This document shows positions 1 through 7,247 of a stretch of DNA of 10,994 nucleotides, piece by piece (position 1 is the first letter of the stretch; every line of letters begins with the position of its first letter). The DNA is from an uncultured Acinetobacter sp. (GTDB lineage Bacteria; Pseudomonadota; Gammaproteobacteria; Pseudomonadales; Moraxellaceae). The position numbers and the translations under genes were made by a program. The notes under the pieces were generated by a model. That model had not been told where the DNA came from. It saw only the letters and a program-made list of their open reading frames with translations, and searched no databases. The stretch covers positions 1 to 10,994 of the forward strand of contig CAAGMP010000078.1 in assembly GCA_900771065.1 (NCBI GenBank), given 5' to 3'.

Positions 1-46
1 TTGATTTTACTTAAGTTTTTATCAACATCACCGCCGATGGATACGC

Positions 47-74
47 ATTATAGATCATCAAAACTTAAACGCAA
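47..74 (-). promoter_or_regulatory. Sigma70-type promoter reading leftward out of the window
   Basis: Read on the minus strand, a TTGCGT -35 element (69-74) is followed after 16 bases by a perfect TATAAT -10 element (47-52), then by a GC-containing discriminator (GCG). The stretch upstream of the -35 (about 75-120) is almost pure A/T and could serve as an UP element. A GC-rich discriminator plus A/T-rich upstream DNA is typical of strong, growth-rate-controlled promoters such as those of stable RNA or translation genes; that reading is inference because the transcribed gene lies outside the window. No ORF was recognised in 1-46 on either strand. Confidence 0.6.
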
Positions 75-121
75 CCCCTTTTAATAAATTAAATTATCAA
101 ATGGTCTTTTTTTAAACAACA

Positions 122-952
122 TTAAATTGAAAATTCACTTAACTCTTTAATTAATAACAAAGATTTTTTTAAGCGACGACCATCATTACCTAATTTTTCA
201 ATTTTTAAACTTAAAAGCCACTGAATACGTTGTCCAACTTGGCAAATTAATTGCAATATTTCAGGAGAAGCTTTAAGTTGATTGGCTAAAAATATCGCTA
301 CTTCGGATAGTTCATTTTCATCAAAAAAACGCGCAGTCGAAAACATAAAACATAACCAATCTCGAGCGAAACATTCCGTTAAAGTAAAATAACTGCGTGG
401 ATCGGTTTCAAAATCAATAAAAGTAAAGTTGTGCTGACTATCAACTAAAATATTGCGTGCAAACGCCTCACTCAAATAAGATTTTTTTTCATGAATACGT
501 GCAATTTCCATAACCGCTTTTTGATATAAGGTAAAACGGCGTTGAAAATCTGAAGTATTATTCAAAATCGCTTCTAATTGATCTATCTCAATTTCGTTAT
601 TGGCTGCATCTTTCAGCAACAAAGTGTCATCGGTATATGCCAAAATTTCAGGAACACGCACACCAACTTGTGCCAATGCTTGAATACGATGAATTTCACA
701 TTGAATGGCTTTTGTCCCACCTACATTTGCAACAGGAACCAATAAATGCAAACCAAAAATTTGTGCAATTCCTTTTAAAGGAAGAAAAAACCAAGTCGGT
801 CTACTTTTTGTTGCTTTTTTCAGCCATACTTTTTCTTGATAATAAAAATAAAAATGAATATTTTTATCTTGCGTGGGAGCAGTTTGTTGCAAAAAAGAAA
901 GATAATTTTTGCTCATAGCAAATGACAAAATCGATAAAAACGAACTGTCCAT
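122..952 (-). CDS. Protein-kinase-fold protein (RIO/Bud32/LPS-kinase-like), possibly with an altered catalytic loop
   Basis: A 276-residue protein with the landmarks of a small kinase fold. VWLKKA near residues 42-47 looks like the beta-3 lysine strand, E86 lies in a plausible alpha-C helix, LLLKD (111-115) fits the hinge, NILVD (167-171) resembles the metal-binding part of the catalytic loop, and FIDFE (178-182) stands where DFG is expected. The loop before NILVD reads SEAFARN, so the usual HxD aspartate is not obvious; E162 sits there instead. Bacterial relatives include Kdo kinases and proteins labelled Bud32-like, but the substrate is unknown here. The start at 952 has a weak AAGATAG upstream; an ATG at codon 13 (916) has no ribosome binding site but begins with MSKNYL and could be the true start. 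It is divergent from the carbonic anhydrase gene. No clear terminator follows the stop. Confidence is fair for the fold and low for the activity. Confidence 0.6.
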   Translation of the reverse strand: MDSSFLSILSFAMSKNYLSFLQQTAPTQDKNIHFYFYYQEKVWLKKATKSRPTWFFLPLKGIAQIFGLHLLVPVANVGGTKAIQCEIHRIQALAQVGVRVPEILAYTDDTLLLKDAANNEIEIDQLEAILNNTSDFQRRFTLYQKAVMEIARIHEKKSYLSEAFARNILVDSQHNFTFIDFETDPRSYFTLTECFARDWLCFMFSTARFFDENELSEVAIFLANQLKASPEILQLICQVGQRIQWLLSLKIEKLGNDGRRLKKSLLLIKELSEFSI

Positions 953-1147
953 TCTATCTTAGTTTAAATAATAAAATAATGAAGTTGGTTTGATTTTATC
1001 AAAAGAAAATTTTTTTTAGATTAAGCAATTAATTTTTAACAATTTTAAAAAATATGTTATTTTTCTGCGCGTAAAATAGATGAGCTTTTATAAAAAATAA
1101 AATGCACTATCTCAATTCATTCAATTTTTGGTTTTTAGGGGATAAAA

Positions 1148-1189
1148 ATGAGAATAGGGATAGTTTCGATTTTGCAAATCAAAAATTGA
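1148..1189 (+). CDS. Possible 13-codon leader ORF upstream of the carbonic anhydrase gene
   Basis: A very short ORF, MRIGIVSILQIKN, has an AGGGG ribosome binding site at 1137-1141 with a six-base spacer, which is better than the site of the gene behind it. Its TGA stop (1187-1189) lies 13 bases before the chosen carbonic anhydrase start. The ORF and its binding site sit inside the loop of a perfect 11-bp inverted repeat (1120-1130 with 1180-1190). Either it is a translated leader that influences the downstream gene, or it is a chance ORF in A/T-rich leader DNA. Confidence 0.3.
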   Translation: MRIGIVSILQIKN

Positions 1190-1202
1190 AATGGAATACA
1201 AT

Positions 1203-1931
1203 ATGAAAAAATTAAAATACTTAGCTGCTTTGACCGTCTTAGTGGCACAGTCAACATTTGCTGCATCTTGGGGATATAGCGCAGATAAAGCACCCGAACA
1301 TTGGGCAAATTTAGATGAAAGTTACCATGCTTGTGCGGGAGTCAATCAATCACCAATTAATATTCAAAGCACAGTCAAAGCCAATTTAACACCATTGAAT
1401 TTCGACTACGCAAATACCAAAGCTAAAAGTATAATTAATAATGGGCATACTGTTGAAGTCAGATTTAATTCAGGAGCTTATTTAAATTTAGATAATCATA
1501 AATTTGAATTAAAACAAGCACATTTTCATACTCCAAGTGAAAACTTGTTAAATGGAAAATCTTATCCTGCTGAAATGCATTTAGTTCATGCTTCTGAAGA
1601 AGGTGAATTGGCTGTGATCGCGGTTTTATTTGAACAAGGCAAAGAAAATCAAAATTTGGCGACATTTTGGTCAAACTTACCTAAACAACCCAATCAAGAA
1701 ATTGAGTTAAAACAAACCATTTTTGCGGGCAATTTTTTACCAAAACAATATGATTATTACCGTTTTAATGGCTCACTAACTACTCCGCCTTGTTCAGAAG
1801 GTGTACGCTGGATTGTACTGAAAGACATTCAAACAATTTCAAAAAATCAAGTGGAAAAGTTTGCAAATTTAATGGGTGTACCGAATAATCGCCCTGTACA
1901 AAAACAAAATGCGCGCCTTGTTTTAGAATAA
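1203..1931 (+). CDS. cah: Alpha-class carbonic anhydrase, exported
   Basis: Hydrates CO2 to bicarbonate and a proton in the periplasm, supporting CO2/bicarbonate supply and pH balance. Counting from the ATG at 1203 (242 residues), a signal peptide runs from MKKLKY to AFA at about 18-20. The alpha-CA core follows: QSPINI at 49-54, the proton-shuttle position NNGH with H82, the zinc ligands H107 and H109 in AHFHTPSE, the third ligand H126 in AEMHLVH, and the substrate-pocket motif LTTPPC at 192-197. C44 and C197 are placed for the usual disulfide. All key residues are present, so an active enzyme is likely. I prefer the start at 1203 to the one at 1191 because TGGAA (1192-1196) precedes it with a six-base spacer and because the signal peptide then begins with a normal basic n-region. 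It stands alone, with a terminator behind it. Confidence 0.93.
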   Translation: MKKLKYLAALTVLVAQSTFAASWGYSADKAPEHWANLDESYHACAGVNQSPINIQSTVKANLTPLNFDYANTKAKSIINNGHTVEVRFNSGAYLNLDNHKFELKQAHFHTPSENLLNGKSYPAEMHLVHASEEGELAVIAVLFEQGKENQNLATFWSNLPKQPNQEIELKQTIFAGNFLPKQYDYYRFNGSLTTPPCSEGVRWIVLKDIQTISKNQVEKFANLMGVPNNRPVQKQNARLVLE

Positions 1932-1942
1932 GTTTAAGTTAC

Positions 1943-1971
1943 AGCGGATGAAATTCATCCGCTTTGATTTT
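1943..1971 (+). terminator. Intrinsic terminator after the carbonic anhydrase gene
   Basis: AGCGGATG (1943-1950) pairs perfectly with CATCCGCT (1956-1963) around an AAATT loop, and the arms could extend by two A/T pairs. A T-rich tract (TTGATTTT) follows. It begins 12 bases after the stop codon and separates this gene from the patatin gene. Confidence 0.8.
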
Positions 1972-2054
1972 CGTTACAAAATCATCAAAAAACGACTAGA
2001 TAAAATGTTATTTTTTTGATCAGATAAACTTTTTTATTTGATTTATCCTGAAAA

Positions 2055-2975
2055 ATGAAAGCATTTTTTCTCCCTCTTGTTACTGTGGCAACATTAAGTC
2101 TGATTGGTTGTCAAAAAAACATCACCCCATTCACACAAGTGAGTCAAAGCAATAAAGCCCGTGAACCAATTATTGCTGTGGCTTTAGGCGGTGGTGGTGC
2201 AAAAGGTTTTTCACATATTGGTGTGTTGAAAGTTTTAGAATCTCATGGAATTAAACCGCAAATTGTGACAGGAACAAGTGCAGGAAGCTTTGTGGGCAGT
2301 CTTTATGCAAGCGGTAAAACGCCTTATCAACTGCAAAAGATAGCATTAAATTTCAAAGAATCTGATATTCGGGATCTGACCTTAAATAAACAAGGCTTTG
2401 TTTTAGGACAAAAGCTACAAAATTATGTTAATCAACAAGTTGGCAACAAACCAATTGAAAAATTTCCAAAACGTTTTGCTGCTGTTGCAACGCGCTTAGA
2501 TAATGGGAAAAAATCTGAATTTATTCAAGGTAATGCTGGGCAAGCAGTACGCGCATCATGCAGTATTCCCAATGTTTTTGTACCCACAACCATTGCAGGT
2601 AAAAAATATGTCGATGGTGGTTTAGTCAGCCCAATTCCTGTTAAAACAGCACGCGATATGGGGGCAGATATTGTCATTGCAGTTGATATTTCAGCGCGCC
2701 CAGAAGTGGGTAAAGCCAGTAATTTATTGGGTTTACTAGATCAAACGATTAATATTATGGGTCAAGAAAGCATTCAAAATGAACTAAAACAAGCAGATAT
2801 TGTGATTCAACCTAAAGTTGGACATATTGGTACTTTAGATTTAGCAGCAAGCAATGAAACAATTTTAGAAGGTGAAAAGGCAACACAATTGCAAATTAAA
2901 GCCATTCTAAAAGAAATTAATCAATTTAAACAATCACCTAAGGCTTTTCTACCACCATCAAAAGCAAAGTTTTAG
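2055..2975 (+). CDS. Patatin-like phospholipase, lipoprotein
   Basis: A 306-residue patatin-family acyl hydrolase related to RssA/NTE-type proteins. The N-terminus is a lipoprotein signal with lipobox LIGC and the modified cysteine at C19, so the protein is probably membrane-anchored, facing the periplasm. The oxyanion-hole loop GGGGAKG is at 45-51, the nucleophile elbow GTSAG at 73-77 with S75, and the dyad aspartate D187 in DGG (187-189), followed by the family's SPIPV segment. Both dyad residues are present, so lipase or phospholipase activity is expected; the substrate is unknown. No clear Shine-Dalgarno precedes the ATG, but the lipoprotein signal fixes the start. A terminator lies upstream, and 53 bases separate its stop from the NfeD gene. 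Confidence 0.9.
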   Translation: MKAFFLPLVTVATLSLIGCQKNITPFTQVSQSNKAREPIIAVALGGGGAKGFSHIGVLKVLESHGIKPQIVTGTSAGSFVGSLYASGKTPYQLQKIALNFKESDIRDLTLNKQGFVLGQKLQNYVNQQVGNKPIEKFPKRFAAVATRLDNGKKSEFIQGNAGQAVRASCSIPNVFVPTTIAGKKYVDGGLVSPIPVKTARDMGADIVIAVDISARPEVGKASNLLGLLDQTINIMGQESIQNELKQADIVIQPKVGHIGTLDLAASNETILEGEKATQLQIKAILKEINQFKQSPKAFLPPSKAKF

Positions 2976-3028
2976 ATTATCTGCTAAATTAGAGTAAATT
3001 TGCCATATCATCATTGAAAGAGAATTAT

Positions 3029-3493
3029 ATGGAATTCATGTTAGAACCATGGCATTGGTTTGTGCTTGGTGTGGCACTGATTTTATCTGAGCTGATTTTA
3101 CCTGCTTTTGCTGCACTTTGGTTTGGTTTAGCTGCACTTTGTGTTGGCGTAATCTATTGGCTATTTCCGAGTTTAAGCCTCACTAGCCAAATTATGATTT
3201 GGATTATTTTATCTATTTTATGTACTTTAGCTTGGTTTAAATGGATTAAACCGCTTTCTATTGATAAAAATAAAGTGAAATTGTCTCGTGAAGCCACTAT
3301 TGGACAAGTTGGAATGGTCACACAAATTAACTTAGAACATGATCAAATTCGTGTCCGCTTTCCAATGCCTGTTTTGGGCTCAGACGAATGGAATTGTCGC
3401 AGCCTATCGCTTACACAAGTCGGTGATCGGGTACGTGTAGTGGATATTTTAGGTAATGATTTGGTTGTGCAATTACATTCAGAAAAAAAGTGA
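3029..3493 (+). CDS. NfeD-family membrane protein, partner of the stomatin-like protein
   Basis: A short (154-residue) NfeD-type protein. Three hydrophobic segments (about 9-30, 33-48 and 53-72) are followed by a soluble beta-rich domain (about 89-152) that fits the OB-fold of NfeD C-termini. The start is taken at ATG 3029, with AGAGAA at 3019-3024 just upstream; a TTG at 3014 in the same frame would add only five polar residues and has no ribosome binding site. It lies nine bases before the SPFH gene, the arrangement known for ybbJ/qmcA in E. coli, where the two proteins are thought to act together in membrane organisation or quality control. A role here beyond that pairing is inference. Confidence 0.87.
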   Translation: MEFMLEPWHWFVLGVALILSELILPAFAALWFGLAALCVGVIYWLFPSLSLTSQIMIWIILSILCTLAWFKWIKPLSIDKNKVKLSREATIGQVGMVTQINLEHDQIRVRFPMPVLGSDEWNCRSLSLTQVGDRVRVVDILGNDLVVQLHSEKK

Positions 3494-3502
3494 GTTTAAA
3501 AA

Positions 3503-4360
3503 ATGTCAGGAAGTGCAATTGTCGCAATAGCGATTTTATTATTTGTAGGTGTCACCATTTTTAAAGGTGTACGCATTGTACCGCAAGGTTATAAATGGAT
3601 TGTGCAACGTTTGGGAAAATATCACACGACGCTCAACCCCGGATTAAATTTTGTCATTCCTTATATTGATGATGTTGCTTACAAAGTGACTACAAAAGAT
3701 ATTGTATTAGATATCCCATCTCAAGAAGTCATTACGCGTGATAACGCAGTTTTATTAATGAACGCGGTCGCCTATATTAATTTAACCACGCCTGAAAAAG
3801 CAGTATACGGCATTGAAAACTATATTTGGGCAATTCAAAATTTAGTCCAAACTTCTTTACGTTCAATTGTCGGAGAAATGGATTTAGATGATGCTCTTTC
3901 TTCACGAGATCATATTAAAGCGCGTTTAAAAGCAAGTATTTCTGATGATATTTCAGACTGGGGGATTACCTTAAAAACAGTTGAAATTCAAGATATTAAA
4001 CCTTCTAACACCATGCAATCTGCAATGGAAGAACAAGCCGCAGCAGAACGTCAGCGTCGTGCAACCGTAACCAAAGCAGATGGTGAAAAACAAGCGGCTA
4101 TTTTAGAAGCAGAAGGACGTTTGGAAGCCTCTCGTCGTGATGCTGAAGCACAAGTCGTTTTAGCCGAATCTTCACAACGCGCTATTGAAATGGTCAGTAA
4201 AGCGGTTGGTAACCAAGAAATTCCCGTTGCTTATTTACTTGGCGAACAATACGTAAAAGCAATGCAAGATATGGCTAAATCGAACAATGCAAAAACAGTG
4301 GTTTTACCTGCTGACATTATGAATACCATTCGTGGTGTCATGGGTAGAAAATCCGAATAA
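3503..4360 (+). CDS. qmcA: SPFH/stomatin-like membrane protein (QmcA/paraslipin type)
   Basis: A 285-residue stomatin/prohibitin-family protein. One N-terminal hydrophobic segment (3-20) anchors it. An SPFH domain runs from about 22 to 190 and includes PGLNFVIPYID (46-56) and EIQDIKP (161-167). A charged Ala/Glu/Arg-rich region (about 172-235) should form the long coiled coil used for oligomer rings. The C-terminal tail carries VAYLLGEQY, shared with paraslipin-type members. Such proteins build large membrane assemblies and associate with NfeD partners and sometimes FtsH. The start is nine bases after the NfeD stop; its weak binding site (GTGAG) overlaps that stop, so translational coupling is likely. 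The gene ends one base before the convergent bfmS stop, with no terminator between. Confidence 0.9.
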   Translation: MSGSAIVAIAILLFVGVTIFKGVRIVPQGYKWIVQRLGKYHTTLNPGLNFVIPYIDDVAYKVTTKDIVLDIPSQEVITRDNAVLLMNAVAYINLTTPEKAVYGIENYIWAIQNLVQTSLRSIVGEMDLDDALSSRDHIKARLKASISDDISDWGITLKTVEIQDIKPSNTMQSAMEEQAAAERQRRATVTKADGEKQAAILEAEGRLEASRRDAEAQVVLAESSQRAIEMVSKAVGNQEIPVAYLLGEQYVKAMQDMAKSNNAKTVVLPADIMNTIRGVMGRKSE

Positions 4361-4361
4361 G

Positions 4362-5993
4362 TTATGCGTCTTTTTTCTGGCGAACAGCAGGCCAACGCAT
4401 TATAAATCTTGCTCCGCCTAGTTTTGGGCTTTCATCGACGTGCACTTCTCCATCGAACCAATACGCGATTCGACCGACAATCGACAAGCCCAAACCATAC
4501 CCACCCGAAGCACGAGTTCGACTGTCATCTAAACGTGTAAAAGCTTCAAAAATACGACTTCGATCTTGTTCAGGAATGCCCATTCCATCATCTTCAACTG
4601 CAATAAAAGCAAAATTATTTTCATCTATGCCCGCAGTTAAAATCACTTTTTCTTGTGCATAACGCAAGGCATTACCAACTAAATTTTGCACTACACGATG
4701 TAAATAACGATATTCTGCATCAACAACTAAATTTTCTGGAGGTATTTCCACAATGAATTTTTTGGTCTTAGCAATTTCTAAATGACTGGTTTCTCGTGCA
4801 ATCTGTTCTAAAATTTGAGTCAAAAAAATAGGTTGAAATTCAAAACAAGGTGCGCCTTGTTCAAGTTTGGCATAAGTCATAATTTCATCAATTAACTGAC
4901 TCAATGCATCAATATCTTGATCAATATAAGCAACTTGTTTGGCACGATTTTCATAATCATCTTCTTCAGTCAACATTTCTAAACCAAAACGAATCCGTGC
5001 AACTGGGGTGCGCAATTCATGTGAAACGGCGCGCATCAATTCACGTTGTGCTTCTATTAAGCGTTTAATATGATCTGACATATTATTATAACTTGATGAT
5101 AAATTCGCTAATTCATCTGACCCTTCAATAGGTAAACGCACATCTAAATCGCCCGACTGCATTTTGGTTAATGCATGATTAATATCATGTAATTTTCTTT
5201 GAATAGGTACAATTAAACCGTAAACACCTAAACTCAAAATAAATAAACTTAAAAAAGCAATTCCCGCTGCCAATTGGAAAGGTAACCAATTAAATAAAGG
5301 AATTGGTCCAATAACTAAAATTTCGTTTGGTGAATTGGGTTTAGCTGAAAAAATTGAAATTGACGCACCAGAACCTCGACCATCACTAATAATCACAACA
5401 CTTTGATCGGCACGTAAACGTCCTATTTGCTCCGAGTCTAAAGATAAACTTTGTAACGGCTGAATAGACATTTCATATTGAAAGTTTTTACGGATTTTAT
5501 TTAAATATTCATTTTCCTGTCCAGGATAGTAATTTAAATAATCCCAAATAAAAATAGGAATTGCGCGTATTTGTTGTTCTGTAATTTGATCAATATTTAG
5601 TTTTGCATACAATAAATGCTTAGGATCATCTGCTACACTAATTAGAATGAGAAAACTTTTTTCATTGGCTCTATAACGCACAACAGATCGTTGTTGTTCT
5701 AAACGATTTCGTTCAAGACGTGATAATTGAACTTCATCAATTGGGCGATAACTTAAATCTAACTCAAGTAAATTAGATGCATCTTCAATCCAATCGAGTT
5801 TTTGCTGTAAAGTTTTTTGTTGTGATAAACTTTCACTAATTGCAACAGAAACACTATCAGCAAGAGATTCTCTATATTCTTGTATTCTTTGATAATTAAT
5901 TACTTGTAGCAAAAGGTAGCCCAATACAGAGACAAGGACAACCAACAGAATTAATCCCAAATAAATACGAAAGAATATACTTTGTTTAAACAA
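4362..5993 (-). CDS. bfmS: Sensor histidine kinase BfmS
   Basis: A 543-residue membrane histidine kinase that pairs with BfmR. TM1 covers about 9-30, a periplasmic sensor domain about 31-234, and TM2 about 238-262. A HAMP linker follows (about 263-315). The dimerisation/phosphoacceptor motif is SHELRTP with H325. ATPase boxes are QNLVGNALRYA (N437 and N441), EDDGMGIP (467-474), RIFEAF and GGYGLGLS (497-504), so the kinase looks complete. In Acinetobacter baumannii BfmRS controls capsule, envelope stress, biofilm and antibiotic tolerance. The first codon is TTG, with AAGGGA five bases upstream (5999-6004). It lies 31 bases behind bfmR and must be co-transcribed with it. No terminator follows its stop, which abuts the convergent qmcA. 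Confidence 0.93.
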   Translation of the reverse strand: MFKQSIFFRIYLGLILLVVLVSVLGYLLLQVINYQRIQEYRESLADSVSVAISESLSQQKTLQQKLDWIEDASNLLELDLSYRPIDEVQLSRLERNRLEQQRSVVRYRANEKSFLILISVADDPKHLLYAKLNIDQITEQQIRAIPIFIWDYLNYYPGQENEYLNKIRKNFQYEMSIQPLQSLSLDSEQIGRLRADQSVVIISDGRGSGASISIFSAKPNSPNEILVIGPIPLFNWLPFQLAAGIAFLSLFILSLGVYGLIVPIQRKLHDINHALTKMQSGDLDVRLPIEGSDELANLSSSYNNMSDHIKRLIEAQRELMRAVSHELRTPVARIRFGLEMLTEEDDYENRAKQVAYIDQDIDALSQLIDEIMTYAKLEQGAPCFEFQPIFLTQILEQIARETSHLEIAKTKKFIVEIPPENLVVDAEYRYLHRVVQNLVGNALRYAQEKVILTAGIDENNFAFIAVEDDGMGIPEQDRSRIFEAFTRLDDSRTRASGGYGLGLSIVGRIAYWFDGEVHVDESPKLGGARFIMRWPAVRQKKDA

Positions 5994-6024
5994 GAGAATC
6001 CCTTAAATACTGAAAAATAAGAAG

Positions 6025-6741
6025 CTAACTTGCATTCGCTTCTTTAACGAATAAATATCCTTTGCTACGTACTGTTTTAATACGTTTTGGATTTTCAGGA
6101 TCATCACCAATTTTTGGACGAATACGAGAAATTCGTACATCAATTGAACGATCTTGACCATCATATTCAATGCCACGCAAACGTTCAAAAATATCTTCAC
6201 GCGATAAAATACGTCCTGCATTTGAAGCCAATAACCACAGTAAATCATATTCAGCACTGGTAAAATCGACCAATTCACCATTTAAAGTGACTGAACGACC
6301 ACCATTGTCAATGACTAAATCTTCAAACTCAATACGTTGTGCAACTTCATCTTCTGGAACTTTGTCAGTACGGCGCAATAATGCACGAATACGTGCCAAT
6401 AAAACGCGTGGTTGAACAGGTTTAGAAACATAATCATCTGCACCCATTTCTAAACCCAATACTTGGTCCATATCTTCGGTGCGTGCCGTCAACATTAAAA
6501 TAGGTTGGTGATAATGCGGTCGAACTTCCCGACAAACGGTTAAACCATCTGCACCTGGTAACATGACATCTAACACCACCAAATCAGGTTGTTCAGTAAT
6601 AATACGTCGAATTGCACGCGCGCCATCTGGTTCCACACCCACTTCTAATCCGTTACGAATAAGATATTCTTGAGTTAAGTGGGCTAAACGCTCGTCATCT
6701 TCTACAATTAAAATTTTCGGTAGTTTGTCTTCATAGCTCAT
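6025..6741 (-). CDS. bfmR: OmpR-family response regulator BfmR
   Basis: A 238-residue response regulator. The receiver domain (about 8-122) has the acidic pair E14/D15-D16, the phosphoacceptor D58 in VVLDVMLPG, T85 in MLTAR and K107 in SKP. A linker leads to a winged-helix DNA-binding domain (about 137-235) with VDFTSAEYDLL, the recognition region SIDVRISRIRPKI and the wing RSKGYLF. D58 matches the phosphorylation site known for A. baumannii BfmR, and the overall sequence is recognisably BfmR. The ATG at 6741 is preceded by GAAGGGG with a nine-base spacer. It is the first gene of the bfmR-bfmS unit and is divergent from nrdA; the shared region carries palindromes that fit autoregulation. Confidence 0.95.
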   Translation of the reverse strand: MSYEDKLPKILIVEDDERLAHLTQEYLIRNGLEVGVEPDGARAIRRIITEQPDLVVLDVMLPGADGLTVCREVRPHYHQPILMLTARTEDMDQVLGLEMGADDYVSKPVQPRVLLARIRALLRRTDKVPEDEVAQRIEFEDLVIDNGGRSVTLNGELVDFTSAEYDLLWLLASNAGRILSREDIFERLRGIEYDGQDRSIDVRISRIRPKIGDDPENPKRIKTVRSKGYLFVKEANAS

Positions 6742-6790
6742 TTAAAAATACCCCTTCAATTTATAGTTTTTTATGTAAGCTTCAAAAAGA

Positions 6791-6838
6791 TTTATACAAA
6801 TCAGACAGTGTAAATATACACACGTTTACATTGTAAAC
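6791..6838 (-). promoter_or_regulatory. Likely bfmR promoter with paired palindromic operators
   Basis: Two palindromes stand side by side: GTGTAAATATACAC (6808-6821) and GTTTACATTGTAAAC (6824-6838, perfect around one base). The word TGTAAA/TTTACA recurs in both, with a 23-bp period between the two TGTAAA copies. Toward bfmR lies a TATAAA -10 candidate (6791-6796, minus strand); its -35 position at 17-bp spacing (6814-6819) would fall within the first palindrome and does not match consensus. BfmR has been reported to bind its own promoter in A. baumannii, so these are good candidate sites, but their assignment to BfmR rather than another regulator is inference. Confidence 0.45.
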
Positions 6839-6974
6839 AAGGTAGTGTTCACCAAACTGATACATTTTCAATAAGATCAGATCAAAATAGACCAAATCGG
6901 TGTTGCAAAATTTTACCGATTGAAACTTTAAATTTGCTTTATGTCCATGATTGGCTTTTTTCAAAAAAATAGAG

Positions 6975-7025
6975 TTATCCACAAGGTTATCTATAAGCAT
7001 AATGACTTTAACTTTGTTATCCTAG
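6975..7025 (+). promoter_or_regulatory. DnaA-box cluster upstream of nrdA
   Basis: TTATCCACA at 6975-6983 is a perfect DnaA box. TTATCTATA (6987-6995) and TTATCCTAG (7017-7025) are degenerate copies in the same orientation, the first 12 bp from the perfect box. DnaA boxes upstream of nrdA are known to regulate nrdAB in E. coli, so DnaA control linking dNTP supply to replication initiation is the natural reading. An origin is unlikely because there is no dnaA or dnaN context and only one box is perfect. Confidence 0.6.
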
Positions 7026-7106
7026 GCGCTGATCTATGTTCAAAATAATGCTTTTCACTTCTTTTGATTTTCATTTTAGATCGCCATTTTTATTAAAATG
7101 TCAATA

Positions 7107-7171
7107 TTGATCTAAGACGAATTTTCCCGTATCTTGTGCCGCAATACATACTAAACCACTAAGTCTTGTGT
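7107..7171 (+). promoter_or_regulatory. nrdA promoter overlapped by tandem NrdR-like boxes
   Basis: TTGATC (7107-7112) and TATCTT (7130-7135) are separated by 17 bp and make a reasonable sigma70 promoter. Two NrdR-like sites ending in CTTGTG lie exactly 32 bp apart: a half-conserved one (7124-7139) on the -10 element, and a better one, CCACTAAGTCTTGTGT (7156-7171), just downstream. NrdR boxes are known as tandem imperfect palindromes of the ACAC...GTGT type about three helical turns apart before ribonucleotide reductase genes, so spacing, position and sequence agree. The match to consensus was judged by eye. A further palindrome, AACACGGTGTT (7182-7192), lies in the presumed leader. Confidence 0.55.
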
Positions 7172-7247
7172 TTTTTGAGTCAACACGGTGTTTAATTACG
7201 CCCAGTAAAAACCACCAAAAAACATAACAATAGATGACAATGGAGCT

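Noticed and set aside
637..918. 93-codon plus-strand ORF opposite the kinase-fold gene
   Set aside because: It is antisense to a frame with recognisable kinase landmarks and has no features of its own.
1974..2006. Patatin gene promoter TTACAA...TAAAAT
   Set aside because: The spacer is 21 bp, too long for a normal sigma70 promoter.
6782..7000. 72-codon minus-strand ORF upstream of bfmR
   Set aside because: It covers the bfmR palindromes and the DnaA box, has no recognisable protein features and is best explained as regulatory DNA that happens to be open.
6875..7112. Five GATC sites in about 240 bp, suggesting Dam-type control or an origin
   Set aside because: The count is modestly high but the sites are unevenly placed, and Dam methylation cannot be assumed here.
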